From assembly GCA_000711775.1 (NCBI GenBank), contig ARYC01000255.1:100512-164511 (forward strand): a DNA stretch of 64,000 bases, read 5' to 3'. Position 1 is the stretch's first letter. The number at the start of each line of letters is the position of its first letter. Below are positions 11,760-22,977 of the stretch, piece after piece. The DNA comes from Oxytricha trifallax. Taxonomy: Eukaryota; Ciliophora; Spirotrichea; Sporadotrichida; Oxytrichidae. Both the position numbers and the translations under genes were made by a program. The notes under the pieces are model-generated. The model saw only the letters and a program-made list of their open reading frames with translations. It was not told the DNA's origin and searched no databases.

Positions 11760-13194
11760 ATGTAAATTAGTGTTTAAAATCAAGGTTTGGAGTCAGTATA
11801 TGACAGTGAGTACATAGATTTACTATTTAAATTGTGATATGGTTGTAATGACTATGATTATCAACTCAGACCTATAATTACACATCTATAGCAAGGCTGC
11901 TCCATAAATTTCCAGCAACGTTTAGGACTCACTGTCTATTAGTATTGAACTTAAAGAGTTAGCATCTTAACTCTAAGCCTAAGAGACCTCTAAAATTTTA
12001 TCAGCATCATATCGATTATCTTATTAATGATAAGACTCTTCAATACTGGGCTCACTTCTCTCTGGCCAAGAGAGCTAAGATGTTTCATCGCCAATTTCCT
12101 GAGCTTCACATCTCTGCTTAATCTATAGCGAACATATATAATAATAATGGAATATCTTACAATACAGTCAATCGTATAAAGGCAGTGATTGACTTTAATG
12201 TTCCATTTTATATGACTAATTTAAATTATATATTCGATTAAATGCAGAGTGCTTAAGAGCATAATATAAAGCTCATAAACGCTGATGAGGCAGTATTCAT
12301 CTTTAATAACTTCATTTCAAGGTCTTGGTATGAAAGATAAAGCAACATAGAACTATATGATTAAAAAGTTAAGGTGTAAACACACGTATTCTTGATGGAA
12401 TAAGTGAAGATAGTCGCTTCGAAACTTATGTTATTCACCTTCGTTCTATAAAGACTGAATAATATATTAAGTTCTTGCAATAACTCAGTGATAAGTACGC
12501 TGACTAAGAGATTCATAGAAAATAATCGAGAATTGATAAATGAAAATTAAATTAATAATTAAAATACAAATACCTAATAATGGTGACGCTAGTGGAGACT
12601 GTTCACTCATAAAAAATGTAAGTTACAAAAAACATATCTGAAATTTACTTTTTACAGAGAATCAGGCAGGTAAGAGTCGTGAAGGCTGAGAACAAGTAAT
12701 TCACAGAGCAGCCCAAAGACAAGGAAACAGAAGACTGACTCATGCAGATGGTGACATTTACTAAGGCATTTGGAAAAATGTAACTGTTTTTTTGAGATTC
12801 CATTTTTTTATTATTACAATAAGTATTAGTATTCATCAAAATTATATTCTTACAATCATATATTTTTCGCTTTATTTATCTTAATTCTTCTATTCGTTGA
12901 TAACTTTTCAGTTCATAAAACTAAAGACTCAAGAATGGAATATGAAAGGCTAAATATAACACCTGTATTTAATGTTCCTTACAGCCCTTAGTTCAATGGA
13001 ATTGAATTATATTGGGGGTTATTGAAAGGTCATTATAAGAAATTGCTGCTCTACCATATGATGCATGATTTAAAGATAGACACAGTCAATTTTATTAAGA
13101 GTGCTGCTAAAAGAGTCAGTGATGATAAAGCTAAAGTGTGCGCAAGAGAAGGGAGATTTTTGTTTATAAATAAGTATTAGATTTAAACGAATGA
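11760..13194 (+). pseudogene. TBE B transposase, broken and split by a 370-bp insert
   Basis: Starts MQISVQNQGLESVYDSEY. There is a UGA where the relatives have CGA (LRYG), frame slips near 11890 and 12395, and a 370-bp insertion at 12514-12883. Removing the insertion with one ATT copy reads EILLFVDNFSVHKTKDSR in frame, restoring the second catalytic Asp region. The 3' part (PVFNVPYSPQFNGIELYWG, the catalytic Glu) and the C-terminus are well kept. Not functional as it stands. Confidence 0.9.
12514..12883 (+). mobile_element. 370-bp IES-like insert in TBE B transposase (mobile IES family)
   Basis: Flanked by ATT at 12511-12513 and 12884-12886; exact removal restores the transposase frame. Its right end read inward (TAAGATAAATAAAGCGAAAA) closely matches the end of the G3PDH IES at 44084-44453 (TATGATAAATAAAAAGAAAA), which is also 370 bp with an ATT pointer. 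Inside is a gene fragment with a GTAAGTTACAAAAAACATAT intron start at ~12617 followed by a MORN-like DGDIYQGIWKN at ~12745-12785. The left terminal repeat is decayed. Confidence 0.75.
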
Positions 13195-13200
13195 TTGAGT

Positions 13201-13986
13201 TCACATATTAAATTTTCCCGTAAAGGGATTTGGCTTCTCTTTCTTTTCTTCCTTTGAAGGTTGGGTCTATGTTTTTTCTCTTTGTGCCAGCTCCTGCATC
13301 TATGTTAATCTCTTCTGCCTTTTATAAATCTTTGAAGAGTATCTTACTCAATTCATGCTTTACTTGAGACTTTCTCTCTCTGCTTAATTTGCTGCACTCT
13401 TTCATCAAGTATATAGCAGTACCAGGTTTTTCTATAAAGTTAGAAGACTAAGCTTACTTGAGATGAAAGGATGCTTTTGAAGTTCCTACAGCCAGGTGTC
13501 ACTTATTTTAATACCTTGCTTCTCTTTTTCTTCAGGAGAGATGCTGTATCGTTTCTTATGAGCTTCTTAAATAACTTCATTTAAGTACTCAGGTTTCAGA
13601 GTTGCAAGAACACCAAAGAAGAAGTTTCTCTCTGGCAACTTATTAGAGAGCTGTAGCTTTGATGGAAGGTATAGAACTACGTCCGGATCACTCATGGCAT
13701 CGTCATATAGGTTTGTCACTGATATTTCAGGGTAGTTAGGTATCTCTATCATCCTAATTTAATTAGACTTAAAACCTTTTTTCTCTTCATTTAGTAAGGC
13801 TTTTAAGAATGAGATTTTAGTTCCCTCCTAAATTGGCAAGAACAATCCAACTATAATGGATTTATTAATCTTACTTAAGAACTTACCTTGCTATACCAAA
13901 TATCTATAAAGGTCCTCTTTACTTCGAAATTTTCCTATTAAATCTTGAGATTAAATTCTCTTCATTGCATCATTCATAGACTCCAT
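13201..13986 (-). pseudogene. TBE B 22-kDa protein gene (near-intact, 3' frameshift)
   Basis: MESMNDAMKRIQSQDLIGKF through IEIPNYPEISVTNLYDDAM, LPERNFFFGVLATLKPEY and HKKRYSISPEEKEKQGIKI is open in code 6. The 26-nt intron at 13432-13457 (GTAAGCTT ... TTATAG) must be removed to reach PGTAIYLMKECSKLSRERK. Near 13265 a small deletion changes frame before the usual KPNPFTGKFNM tail, so only the last ~15 residues are lost. Role unknown. It is convergent with the transposase, 6 bp apart, as in the other TBEs. Confidence 0.85.
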
Positions 13987-14547
13987 CTTGCTTCCTCTTT
14001 CTAGAAATGTTAATGAAATTTAAAATTATGGATATCCATTCTAAGTTTATTAAAATCTTACTACTAAATAGGGATGACCTACTGGAGGTCAACCTTGAAA
14101 AGATATGCAGAGAAGCATTAAAAACTTACTCCAAGTTTCACAGATTGATTTCCATTTTTATCAATCTATCTCCATTAATTTGCTACTAATAATGTTTAAA
14201 TATTTTAGGAGGTCCTTCAAATTAAGTTAAAACTTTATTAGGAGTTAAATTTTAAGGTTAAAACTTAATTAAGAGCATATTAAATTAATAAATTTTAAAT
14301 AACTTTGCCTCCAAATTAAGTTCAAAGTTGATTTGGAGGACCTTCTAGAGAAAAAAACTTCATTAGGAGTATTAAAATTTTTTAAAACGTATAAAATTCT
14401 CATAAAATATGTCAACTTACAGTCTTTTATGGTTAGTTCATTTTCTTACCTCTCAGCAAAGAAACTACCAGAGTGTCTTATACTCTACTATAATAGTTTA
14501 TCTCGGTAGATTTTATCATTATTATAATAAAATATCAGAAAACTAAA

Positions 14548-15850
14548 ATGAGCGCTAACCTTTTGAGAAGAGCGGCTTTACTTGGATCAAATCAATAAAA
14601 GTTATCATTCAAGCAACCAAGAAAAGTAGAGACCAGAGACGCTTGTACTCAGTGGTAGCTTACTTATGACAACTTTGACCAGTCTAGCTTTGAGATTTGA
14701 ATATAAGTTAAGTAGGAGGTCATCATAGAAGCTGTACAAAATTGAGGAGAAGGTTAAACAATCCGCAATTGAGCATAAATAATTACAAGCTAAAGTAGAC
14801 TATTTATGCAAAGAATGCAATAATGTTTTCCTCTGCAAGTCAACTTACAAGAGACATTTGAGAAATATACACGAATAGATTCCTATAAAAAAGATGATCA
14901 AGAAATCCTGCCGAGTCTCTTAGAGTTGAAGTATAGAAATAAGTCAAAATGGGGAAAGCTGTCAAGAACTTTCCTGTCTTTGAGAAATATAAAATCATGG
15001 TAAAAATTGATGCGATGAAGATTCCTATCTTAAAAATTATTGACATAGATTCTTGCCTTGAAAGCTACCTCACTCTTGAGGATAACGTAGAGAAGAGAGT
15101 AAGAGAGTCATCACTGATGACTAATATGCCTATAAAATATACCCATTCAATTACTCCATTGCTGATGATAAGTTCCAAAAGGAATTCGCTAATGAGTATT
15201 ATGCTCTTTAACAAGCAAAGTTTAGAGAGTGTAAGCATATTATTTAGCTAGATGCTATACTTCTTGGAAAAGATCATGTTGCATTTAGACTTCTATTCGA
15301 GATGACTTACTGAGAATTTTTATCTGACAATAGATACAAAAGATAAATTGGCTAGATCGTGCAGCAAAAAGTTGAGGGAATTGAAGAGCTTCACAAGCTT
15401 GGCTATGCACATCGAGACTTAAAGCCAGAGAACATTATGATGAACTTTCAACCTCTTAGAATTTATATCATTGATTTAAACAGAGCTCAAAGAGTGCAAG
15501 CCTCTGCATAAGGCAATGTATATGGTACTCCTGAATATTTCCCAGAGAGAGAAGAGTGGAGAGATGGAGACACTTAATGGGATATCTGGGCTCTAGCAGT
15601 AGTAATAATAATAGAGAGCGACATGCCAAGAAACGATTACTTTAGCTGCAGGGGTGAGAGAGATTCTAAGCAGAGAATAAAACAATATCTCGATAAAAAT
15701 AAAATAAATGGAGGTCTCAGAGAACTTGCATAGTCAACTATTATCAAGCCAAGCAAAGAGAATCAATTGACAATTGAAACAATCAAACAGCATCTAAGAA
15801 AGATAAAATTCAGAGAACTGCAAAATGACTCTAAGCTTAAGTTTGTGTGA
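14548..15850 (+). pseudogene. TBE B 57-kDa zinc-finger/kinase-like gene, broken
   Basis: Starts MSANLLRRAALLGSNQ. The first C2H2 finger (CKECN ... H ... H) survives but the second is deleted relative to TBE F (break at ~14870). The kinase-like part shows HRDLKPENIMMNF (~15410), YIIDLNRAQR in place of the DFN motif, and GTPEYFPEREEWRDGD. The UGA in MTY-stop-EFL at ~15310 is shared with TBE F, as is the IESDMPRNDYF block. Ends KFV-stop. Confidence 0.85.
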
Positions 15851-16059
15851 AATATTTTTAAAACTCGCTTGTAGTACTCACTTAAATTACTAATATTTAA
15901 ACATTAAACCCCTACATAAATCCTATTATAACCCTAATAAAACCCTAATAAAGTAAACACTAATTGTCTACTTATATCAATAAAAACTCAATCAAATTAC
16001 TAAAGGGTTTTGGGATTTTGAATGGGGGGAACTCGTTTTGGTTTTGGGGAGGAAGTTTC

Positions 16060-16500
16060 TTTTAGAACACAAATCTTTGTCTTGAATTTTTAACTTCACG
16101 AATTCTTCTTTGATATTGTTAATTTAGAAAGATTCAAGATTTTAAGGTAAAATACACTCAAATTATTTAAAAATCGCCTTTATCATGAAGAAGTCATTTT
16201 TATTTGCAATTTCTAGAAATTCTTTTAGTGCCTACATTTTAATTTAAATTTCTTTCATTTGTTCAGATTTAAGATTTTAAAGTGTTTACTCAAATTCATT
16301 TGTATCTTAGTAATGTTCTTATTTTTATTGATTTATATCTCTATTTATAGCTATTGATAAAAATATCAATGCAATTGGTGGAGATAAAAATAGGCTTATG
16401 AATCCTATAAATCCTGCTAGTCCAGCTACAGCTCTTCCACTCTTTATTGCAATTTAATTATTTTTAAATTTTTCTAGTAGTTCATTCCTATCGCCACAAT
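16060..16500 (-). CDS. Large GTPase gene, penultimate segment
   Basis: About 145 codons open in code 6: RNELLEKFKNNQ, then a hydrophobic hairpin (VAGLAGFIGFISLFLSPPIA, then LIFLSIAI), then a K/E/Q-rich helical region ending LKIQDKDLCSK. The hydrophobic stretch could be a membrane hairpin or lipid-binding helix such as large GTPases of the RHD3/atlastin type carry near their C-termini; that is inference. An AGG shared with the upstream segment (~25155) would join EIEK-R-NELLEK in frame. The downstream joint is the TAAAA pointer to 10802. Confidence 0.65.
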
Positions 16501-17329
16501 TTTACAGTATTTTTAAGAATCTCATTAACTCAGAAAAAAATGAGTAAAAATTTTCATAAATAAAATAAAAAATGTTTTTTAAGACTTCAAATAATAGCAA
16601 AGTCATAATAAAAATCCAAATGAAAAATTTATCTGCAGTCGATATAAATAACACATTTTACGATTTAAATCATTAAGGCCATTAAGAAATAATACTTTTA
16701 AAATTGTTTTTATTTAGCAATTAAGCAAATTATAATTGAGTTTATATAATATTAAAAAATAATACTAATAATACTATTACTACAAAAGAGGGAAGCTGAA
16801 TCAACAATAACAAAGAAAGCCGATGTAGTTGAGAGCGAGGGAAGTGGCCCCCAGGAAAAAGCCAGTACTACTATTGCTGCAAATACAGAAGCTGCGCCGA
16901 AGAGCCTAGTTCTCTAACTACAAAGGGGATTGCTGATGATGACAACTCCAAGGATCTCGATGTATACGAATTCAAGAAAACTACTCAAAACTCCAACATT
17001 GAAAAGTGCATCGACGACATCTGAAAAACATACGACAAGGACAAACAACAAATAAAATAAATCAGACAACCGATCACACTTGAGGTTCGGGATGTGCGCC
17101 TGTAAAACACCTTAGTTGCAGGTAGAGACCTAACTAGCAGTCTCCAGTGTACCAGTTGAAATCTTTGAGAAAACTAATATTTATACCTAACTAACTAATT
17201 TAAGGCATAGTATATTTAATAGTAGTAATAGTAAATAAATAGTATTATATATTAAGTCTAGAATTTTTTATTTCTAGATTTTAATTTCACTTGCCTTAGC
17301 GATTATCTATCTATCTATTAAAAATATAT
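16501..17329. other. IES region with captured EF-hand-like fragment
   Basis: 16758-17248 has short inverted ends (AATAATACTATTACTAC / GTAGTAATAGT). Its GC-richer interior (16800-17170) reads in plus frames EAESTITKKADVVESEGSG, then after a +1 shift DDDNSKDLDVYEFKKTTQ and KCIDDI-UGA-KTYDKDK. The last block resembles the entry helix and loop start of an EF-hand with UGA where Trp is usual. It looks like a decayed gene fragment in eliminated DNA. Confidence 0.4.
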
Positions 17330-18415
17330 GTTCTGACCGAGACCACACTCCTACACCCTCCCCCCAACGCTATTATACGAAATTTTCATTTCATCAACCA
17401 ACATCTAAATAATGAAAAATCCCATTATAAATGGAAATATATAGCCTCATAGTCCATATCAATATTTTATCAATATAATAACATCATTTGTAAACATACC
17501 TATTTTTATATATAAAATTTGAAATTATTTTTTCTTCTAATTCTCAAAAAAAATGATCATTTTTTTCAATCAAGATTTAATTCGCGTCCTTCGACTTTTT
17601 TACGTACATGTCCTCATAGGATATTATTTTTAAATTATTTTAATCTGTCTGTCATTAAATTTCTCTTTTTCAATTATCTAAAGCCAAAATTTGACATAAA
17701 ACAAAACAAATAAAATCATAAAGGTTTTATTTTTTATTATTTATAATTTCTATTTATATTACGGATACAATTCTTTATTAAAATATAAACAATTTTATTC
17801 TTGTAAATCTAAATGGTAATTAATAAATTAATTAAATTTCCACTATGAAGTTTTTATATATACTTAATTGGTTATCAGTATTATACATTAATATATAAAT
17901 TTAGATTTATAAATAAAAAATTTATTATATTTTGATAAAGTATCGTTTCCGTAATTTTAAATATAAATTATAAATAAAAAAAATTAAAACCTTTATGATT
18001 TTATTTTTTTTGTTTTGTGTCAAATTTTGATGAATTAAGAAAATATATAAAAATTGTCCTGAGATTATTGAGAAAAAGAAAATTAATGACAGTCAGATTA
18101 AATCAATTTATATATTTTCCCTATGGGGACATGTACGTCAAAAAGTCGACGAAACGCATTAATTCTTGAATAAAAATAAAAATATTCATTTTTTGGAAAA
18201 TTTAGAAAAGAAAAAATTTTATCATATTTTATATATAAAAAATAGGTTTGTATATAAATTAACTCTTTATAAAGTAAGTTGTAAATACAAATTTATTCAT
18301 ATCAAGCATAAAAATTTAAAGAAAAATAATAAATTTAAATAGTAGTAGATTTGAATGTGCTAGAAAAAATTCATATGAAAGCGTTGGGGGGGTATGAGGG
18401 GGTCTCGGTCTGAAC
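17330..18415. repeat. Palindromic element with GTTCTGACCGAGACC ends
   Basis: GTTCTGACCGAGACC at 17330 is matched by GGTCTCGGTCTGAAC ending at 18415. Inverted identity continues patchily through the whole element: the CCCCCCAACGC block, the GTACATGTCC(C/T)CATAGG block at ~17605/18120, and a centre around AAAACCTTTATGATTTTATT. No gene; an old non-autonomous element with ~500-bp arms. Confidence 0.85.
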
Positions 18416-19593
18416 AATTATACATAATTTTTTTTATGCTAATTTAGTAATTATAATGATTTTATAAGATATATAGTTGCAAGCAATTACAATATCTAGT
18501 AGATTAATTAAATACAAATTAATCGAGGTGAGACCCCCAAAAATCTGAAATCCAAATCATTGAATTTTTTCGGAAATTAGACTAAAAATCTTAAAAAATA
18601 GGATAATTATTTGGATTATAATATTATCTGATTATTTAATCAGATAGTTTCTCTCACACATCGCTAATATTAATAAAAAATAAAACATATTTAATATTAT
18701 GATAAATTATAACACCAGTAAATTTTCATTAAAGAAGAAAAAGTATTAATAAGATACATTTTATAATTTTTTATTAAAAGAAAATAAATTTATATAATTA
18801 ATTTAGTTATGATTTAAATTCAATTATATCATTGAGAATTGCATATAAAAATAATTTAGAATATTTTTTATGACAAAGATTGTAAAGAAAATTACGGTAT
18901 TAAATATAGTTTTTAGTAATAATTTACCATACTTGGAGATACTTGTGAATAATAACAGTATGGTATAGTAATACTAAACAGTAATCTATGTTAGGAAGTA
19001 ATACTCATACTAAAATTATAAATCATGTTAAGATTTAGTAAAATAGTATCAGCATACATTCTTTAAATGTATACATTACAATTGATAACTATTAAGTAAA
19101 AAGGAGGAATTAGTCCACTAAACAATTAATGTATTATATCAGTTGTTTAAGTTTAATGAGTATTTTCATTAAATAATGAATTTCAAACTCACGAGGTCTT
19201 TTTAAGACTAGCTCTTTTTAAAATTAGCAAGATCTGATAAAAATAAAACAACAGATATTTGAAGTTTACTGAATTACGACTAATAAAGTGAATTTCTAAT
19301 TTAAACAAATTTATTTTTACTCAATTCTATTTTAACTTCTAAAAAACTTCTTGTTAATTAATCTATCATTTAAAAGATTGATTTAAATCTATAATCATAA
19401 AATTTAAAAGTATATAAATTTTATTTATATAAATTAAATTCGGTACTAGATCATGCTTACGTATATTGATATCTAAGTTCAGTGGATTAAATTTAAATTA
19501 CAGTTTGTTTATTAAAGAAAACTCTTGACAAATTTGTAATTACTAAGACATTATATTATTTTATTTACTCTTAAAATTTTAGAGAGTTATTTA

Positions 19594-20047
19594 AAATCTT
19601 GGGGGGGGAAGTTTCCTGCCCCAAAATTTTATATACACCCAAGGGGGGAGGTTTCCTGCCCCATGCATAAAAATATGTAATTTTTATAATTTTCAAAGAA
19701 TCTTTATCATCAATTATGATGTAGTTTTTTAAAAAATTTAGCGTCAAATATCATTTCTACCTTGATAATGAATTTAAAATTTAATGATAATTACATTAAT
19801 TAATAAAAAAAAAACTTATTTTAGCCTTGTCAGTAATATATAATTTGATAAAGAATAATTATGTACCTAGAAAATTATATAATAATAAATGTTGTATATA
19901 TAATAATAAATTTTGTATAGTACATGGTTATGGTTATTGTAATTGAAATTTAATTGTTTCTATTAAATTTATTGCAAAAAAAATAAAATTTAATGTTGGG
20001 GGCAGGAAACTACCTTTTGGGGCAGGAAACTTCCCCCCCCAAAATCT
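19594..20047. repeat. Small element with doubled GTTTCCTGCCCC ends
   Basis: The left tip is G8AAGTTTCCTGCCCCAAAA followed ~35 bp later by another GGTTTCCTGCCCC. The right tip carries the same arrangement inverted. The middle (~340 bp) is non-coding AT-rich DNA. It abuts TBE C's left side by about 100 bp. Confidence 0.85.
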
Positions 20048-20266
20048 TAATCATAAATTATTTTTATAGATTCAATTGCAAAGTATTTTTCAAAAAAAAA
20101 AGAATATATAAAATAACTGTTAATTCCAATTAATTATTAGATTAATCAAAACCCCAAAACCCCTTAATGAGGTTTATAAGTGCTTTGATTTGTAGGAAAT
20201 TTGTTAGGGGTTGGGGGATATTAATAGGTTTTAATGTGAAAATTATAGTAAATGTATTTAATTTAA

Positions 20267-21710
20267 TCACTCAAAATGCACTTTAGGATCATGTGGTTGA
20301 GGTCTGAAGTTTATCTTACTTAACCACAACTCTATCTGCTCTATTGATATGTCTGATCTTGAGTTTGGTTTAATTATTATTGACTCTGCCATTTGTTTCA
20401 TTGATTGAGATACTCTTGTTTTGTCAATAAATTGCTTTATTCTTTGTTTAGCATCCTTCTCGCATCTTGTAGAGTAGTATTCATTGCGAGGCATATCGCA
20501 CTCTATTATTATTGCTGCTAAAGCCCACACATCCCACTAAAAGTCTCCATCTCTCCAGTCTTCTCTTTCTGGATAGTACCCTTGCGTTCTCATTACAGTT
20601 CCAAGCCTTGATACTTCCACTCTTTTAGTTCTGTTGAAATCGTTTATTGCTACTCTTACAGGTGAGAAGTTTATCATTATATTTTATGGCTTCAAATCTC
20701 TGTGAAAACACCCTAACTTATGAAGATCTTTAATACCTAATACGGTCTGAGTTACTATTTATCCAAGTTACTTATGATTCCTTTGATCTGTTATGAAATC
20801 TCTTAGGGTCATTTCATAGAGTGGAAGTCTGAAAGCAACATGATCCTTGGCAAGGAGAACAGCATCTAGCTTGATTAAGTAACTACACTCTTTAAACTTT
20901 GCTTGAGTGAGTACTTGATACTCATTTGTAAACTCCATCTAATATTTATCATCACTTAAGAGATAGTTGAAGGGATACACCTTGTATGCGTATTGATGAT
21001 CATTGATAACTTTTTTATCAAAGGAGTCTTCTAACATTAGGTAGCTTTATAGAGAAGTATCTAGGTAAATTTAAGCAATAACCGGTATTTTCTTGTATTG
21101 AATCTTGATCATAATTTTTGTTATTTCAGAGGTCAGTTGGTTGCGTGCCTTCCTAACGTACTCTAACTCTCTTGCTTATTCAGGCACTACGACCTTAGAA
21201 TATTCCCTCGCTTTTCTTTTGTTGAGAAGCTTCAGCTCAACTTCATGATTCTCAACTTCTATATCTTTCTTGTGAGCTTTTAATAGATGCTTCTTCAAGT
21301 CTCTTGTATGAGAGTATTGCTTAGGCACTCAAAGCAGTCAAACTTTCCATCTATTTTCTCATGCTTTAAGTATACAGTGGGTTTGGCTTCTCTATGCTCT
21401 TTTTTATGTCTGTCCCAGCTTGATTTATGAGCAAAATCTCTCTCACATAGCTCACAAAAATAGAATTCAACTTCTTTAATTTGTATAGGAATTTCATTAA
21501 TACTTTTCTCCTCCTCTCTGTCTTCCTCACACTTGTTTGCCATTTTTTATTATTAATAACTATTTTAATAACAGAGACCTCAAGTGATAGCTCTGGTAGT
21601 TGCTTATGAGAGTTCATCTTACAGCTATCACACTTTTTATTGACGCAAAAGAGAAGTCTCATTTAGTTTGATGGAAGGTCTTTTGTTTTTCTTAAAATTT
21701 TAGCGCTCAT
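20267..21710 (-). pseudogene. TBE C 57-kDa zinc-finger/kinase-like gene with frameshifts
   Basis: Starts MSAKILRKTKDLPSN at 21710. A frame change near 21545 (A-run) leads to MANKCEEDREEEKS and finger 1 (CELCERDFAHKSSWDRHKKEH). Finger 2 (CFEC ... YSHTRDLKKHL) is cut by a one-base shift at ~21325. The kinase-like domain follows: HRDLKPQN, NDFNRTKRVE in place of DFG, YYPEREDWRDGD, WALAAIIIECDMPRNEYY, ending KVHFE-stop. An alternative start at MANKC (21543) or an unseen intron could explain the first break but not the second. Confidence 0.85.
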
Positions 21711-22180
21711 TTTTAAGTTTCAATTTAAAATTATAAAACTGCTCTATAACTGAGAGCTTATATGAGAGCTTTCCAAGCTACAATTTTCAAGGGAAGTTTT
21801 AAGAGTATAAGAGAAGATATATGAGTGCTAAGAGACGAACCAGCTCTAAATATAGGTGAGAAAGTAATCATTTTAACTTTCAATAATAAGATGATTATAG
21901 CACGTACCAATTTAGGAGGTGCACCTAATTAAGTACTAGCATTTTAGAAGCTGCTCCTAATTAAATACGTACCAATTTAAATTTAAAAATATGGAACTAT
22001 AACAGTAGAAATTGATATCAATCTCTCAAGTTTGAAACCAGTTCTCAAAACATTCTCCATATCCTTCTTAGAGGTTAACCTCCTATAGGATGCCCATATT
22101 TAATAGTAAGTTTTAAAGAGATATATAATTGAAATCAATAAACTTAAATTTGAAAATCATTTCTTAGATCTGTAAACAAG

Positions 22181-22968
22181 ATGGAGCAAATGAAGGATGT
22201 AATGAAAATAGTGCAAGCACAAGAATTGATTCAAAGATTTAGAAGCAAGGAGGATTTGCATCGCTACCTGGTGCAGCAAAGTAATAAACTAATAGTAGCT
22301 AATCTTTATTATGTAGTTGGTTTGTTCCTGCCAACGATGGAAGGTACTAAAATTTCATTTCTAAGAGCGATACTCTGCGAAGAGAAGAAAGCATTAAAAA
22401 CTTAAGATGTAAAGTTTGCAGAGATTCCAGACTATCCAGAAATCTCAGTGACTAACTTATATGATGATGCTATGAATGACCCAGAGGTTTCGCAGTCCCT
22501 GCCTACTAAGAAGCAGTTGTCAAATAAACTTTCTGAAAGAAACTATTTCTTTGGCATAATTGCAACAATTAAAGGTGATTACTTGAAAGAAATTATTCAA
22601 GAATCTCATAAGAAAAGGTACAGCATCTCTTCAGAAGATAAGGACAAACAAGGGATCAAGATAAGTGAGAGCTGGCTATCAGAGCTGCAGAAGCACCCTT
22701 ATATTTCAAGTAAGATTTGTAGCTTAACTCTTTAGAAAAATCTGGTACTGGCATCTTCTTGATGAAGGAATAGAGCAAGCTTCACAGAGAGCGAAAGTCG
22801 CAGACAAAGTATGAAGTTAGCAAGAGACTTTATTCAAATATTTAGCCTCCAGAGTCAATGAACATAGATGCTGGAGCTGGCAGCAAGAGAAGAAACCTAG
22901 GCCCAAGCAAGCCTTAAGAGGAAGAAAAGAAAGAGAAGCCAGCTCCCTCTAAAGAATTTTAAATGTGA
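22181..22968 (+). CDS. TBE C 22-kDa protein (intact, one 26-nt intron)
   Basis: Exon 1 is 22181-22709 and exon 2 is 22736-22968; the 26-nt intron GTAAGATTTG ... CTTTAG lies at 22710-22735. The spliced frame is 254 codons including stop. Residue landmarks are MEQMKDVMKIVQAQ, EISVTNLYDDAMNDP, LSERNYFFGIIATIKGDY, HPYIS-K joined to KSGTGIFLMKEQS, and a basic tail ending KPAPSKEFQM. Without the intron the frame hits UGA; the same 26-nt intron is present in TBEs A, B, E and F. No known domain; function unknown. The stop lies 9 bp from the convergent transposase stop. Confidence 0.9.
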
Positions 22969-22977
22969 CTTATATAT

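Larger units (their letters stand above)
11638..16020 (+). mobile_element. TBE transposon B (variant with CAGTAGTTTGATTGA-type ends), degenerate
   Basis: Starts CAAAACCCCAAAG at 11638 and ends with TTTTGGGATTTTG at 16020, flanked by AAT on both sides. Its inverted-repeat interior differs from A, C, D and E and matches F and G, so at least two TBE families are present. It contains transposase (plus), 22-kDa (minus) and 57-kDa (plus) genes and a 370-bp insertion at 12514-12883. Length is 4383 bp, or about 4.0 kb without the insertion. Confidence 0.95.
10803..16059. other. IES with palindromic element, interrupted by TBE B
   Basis: Bounded by TAAAA pointers of the large GTPase gene (minus strand). 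Without TBE B it is a long palindrome: left arm 10806-11220, right arm 11240-11637 plus 16021-16059. Its tips are C-rich and telomere-like (CCCCTCCCCAAAACCA). The arms include the same GGCAGTTAAAGTTGACTAA block as the element at 3553-3973. TBE B is inserted at AAT in the right arm, close to the IES edge. Confidence 0.7.

Noticed and set aside
21545-21710. A second small gene upstream of the TBE C zinc-finger gene
   Set aside because: MSAKILRK aligns with the N-terminus (MSANxLRR) of the 57-kDa gene in other TBEs, so it is the same gene with a frame break.
22705-22740. Frameshift mutation in the TBE C 22-kDa gene
   Set aside because: The same apparent shift is present in all five copies and is explained by a 26-nt GT-AG intron.
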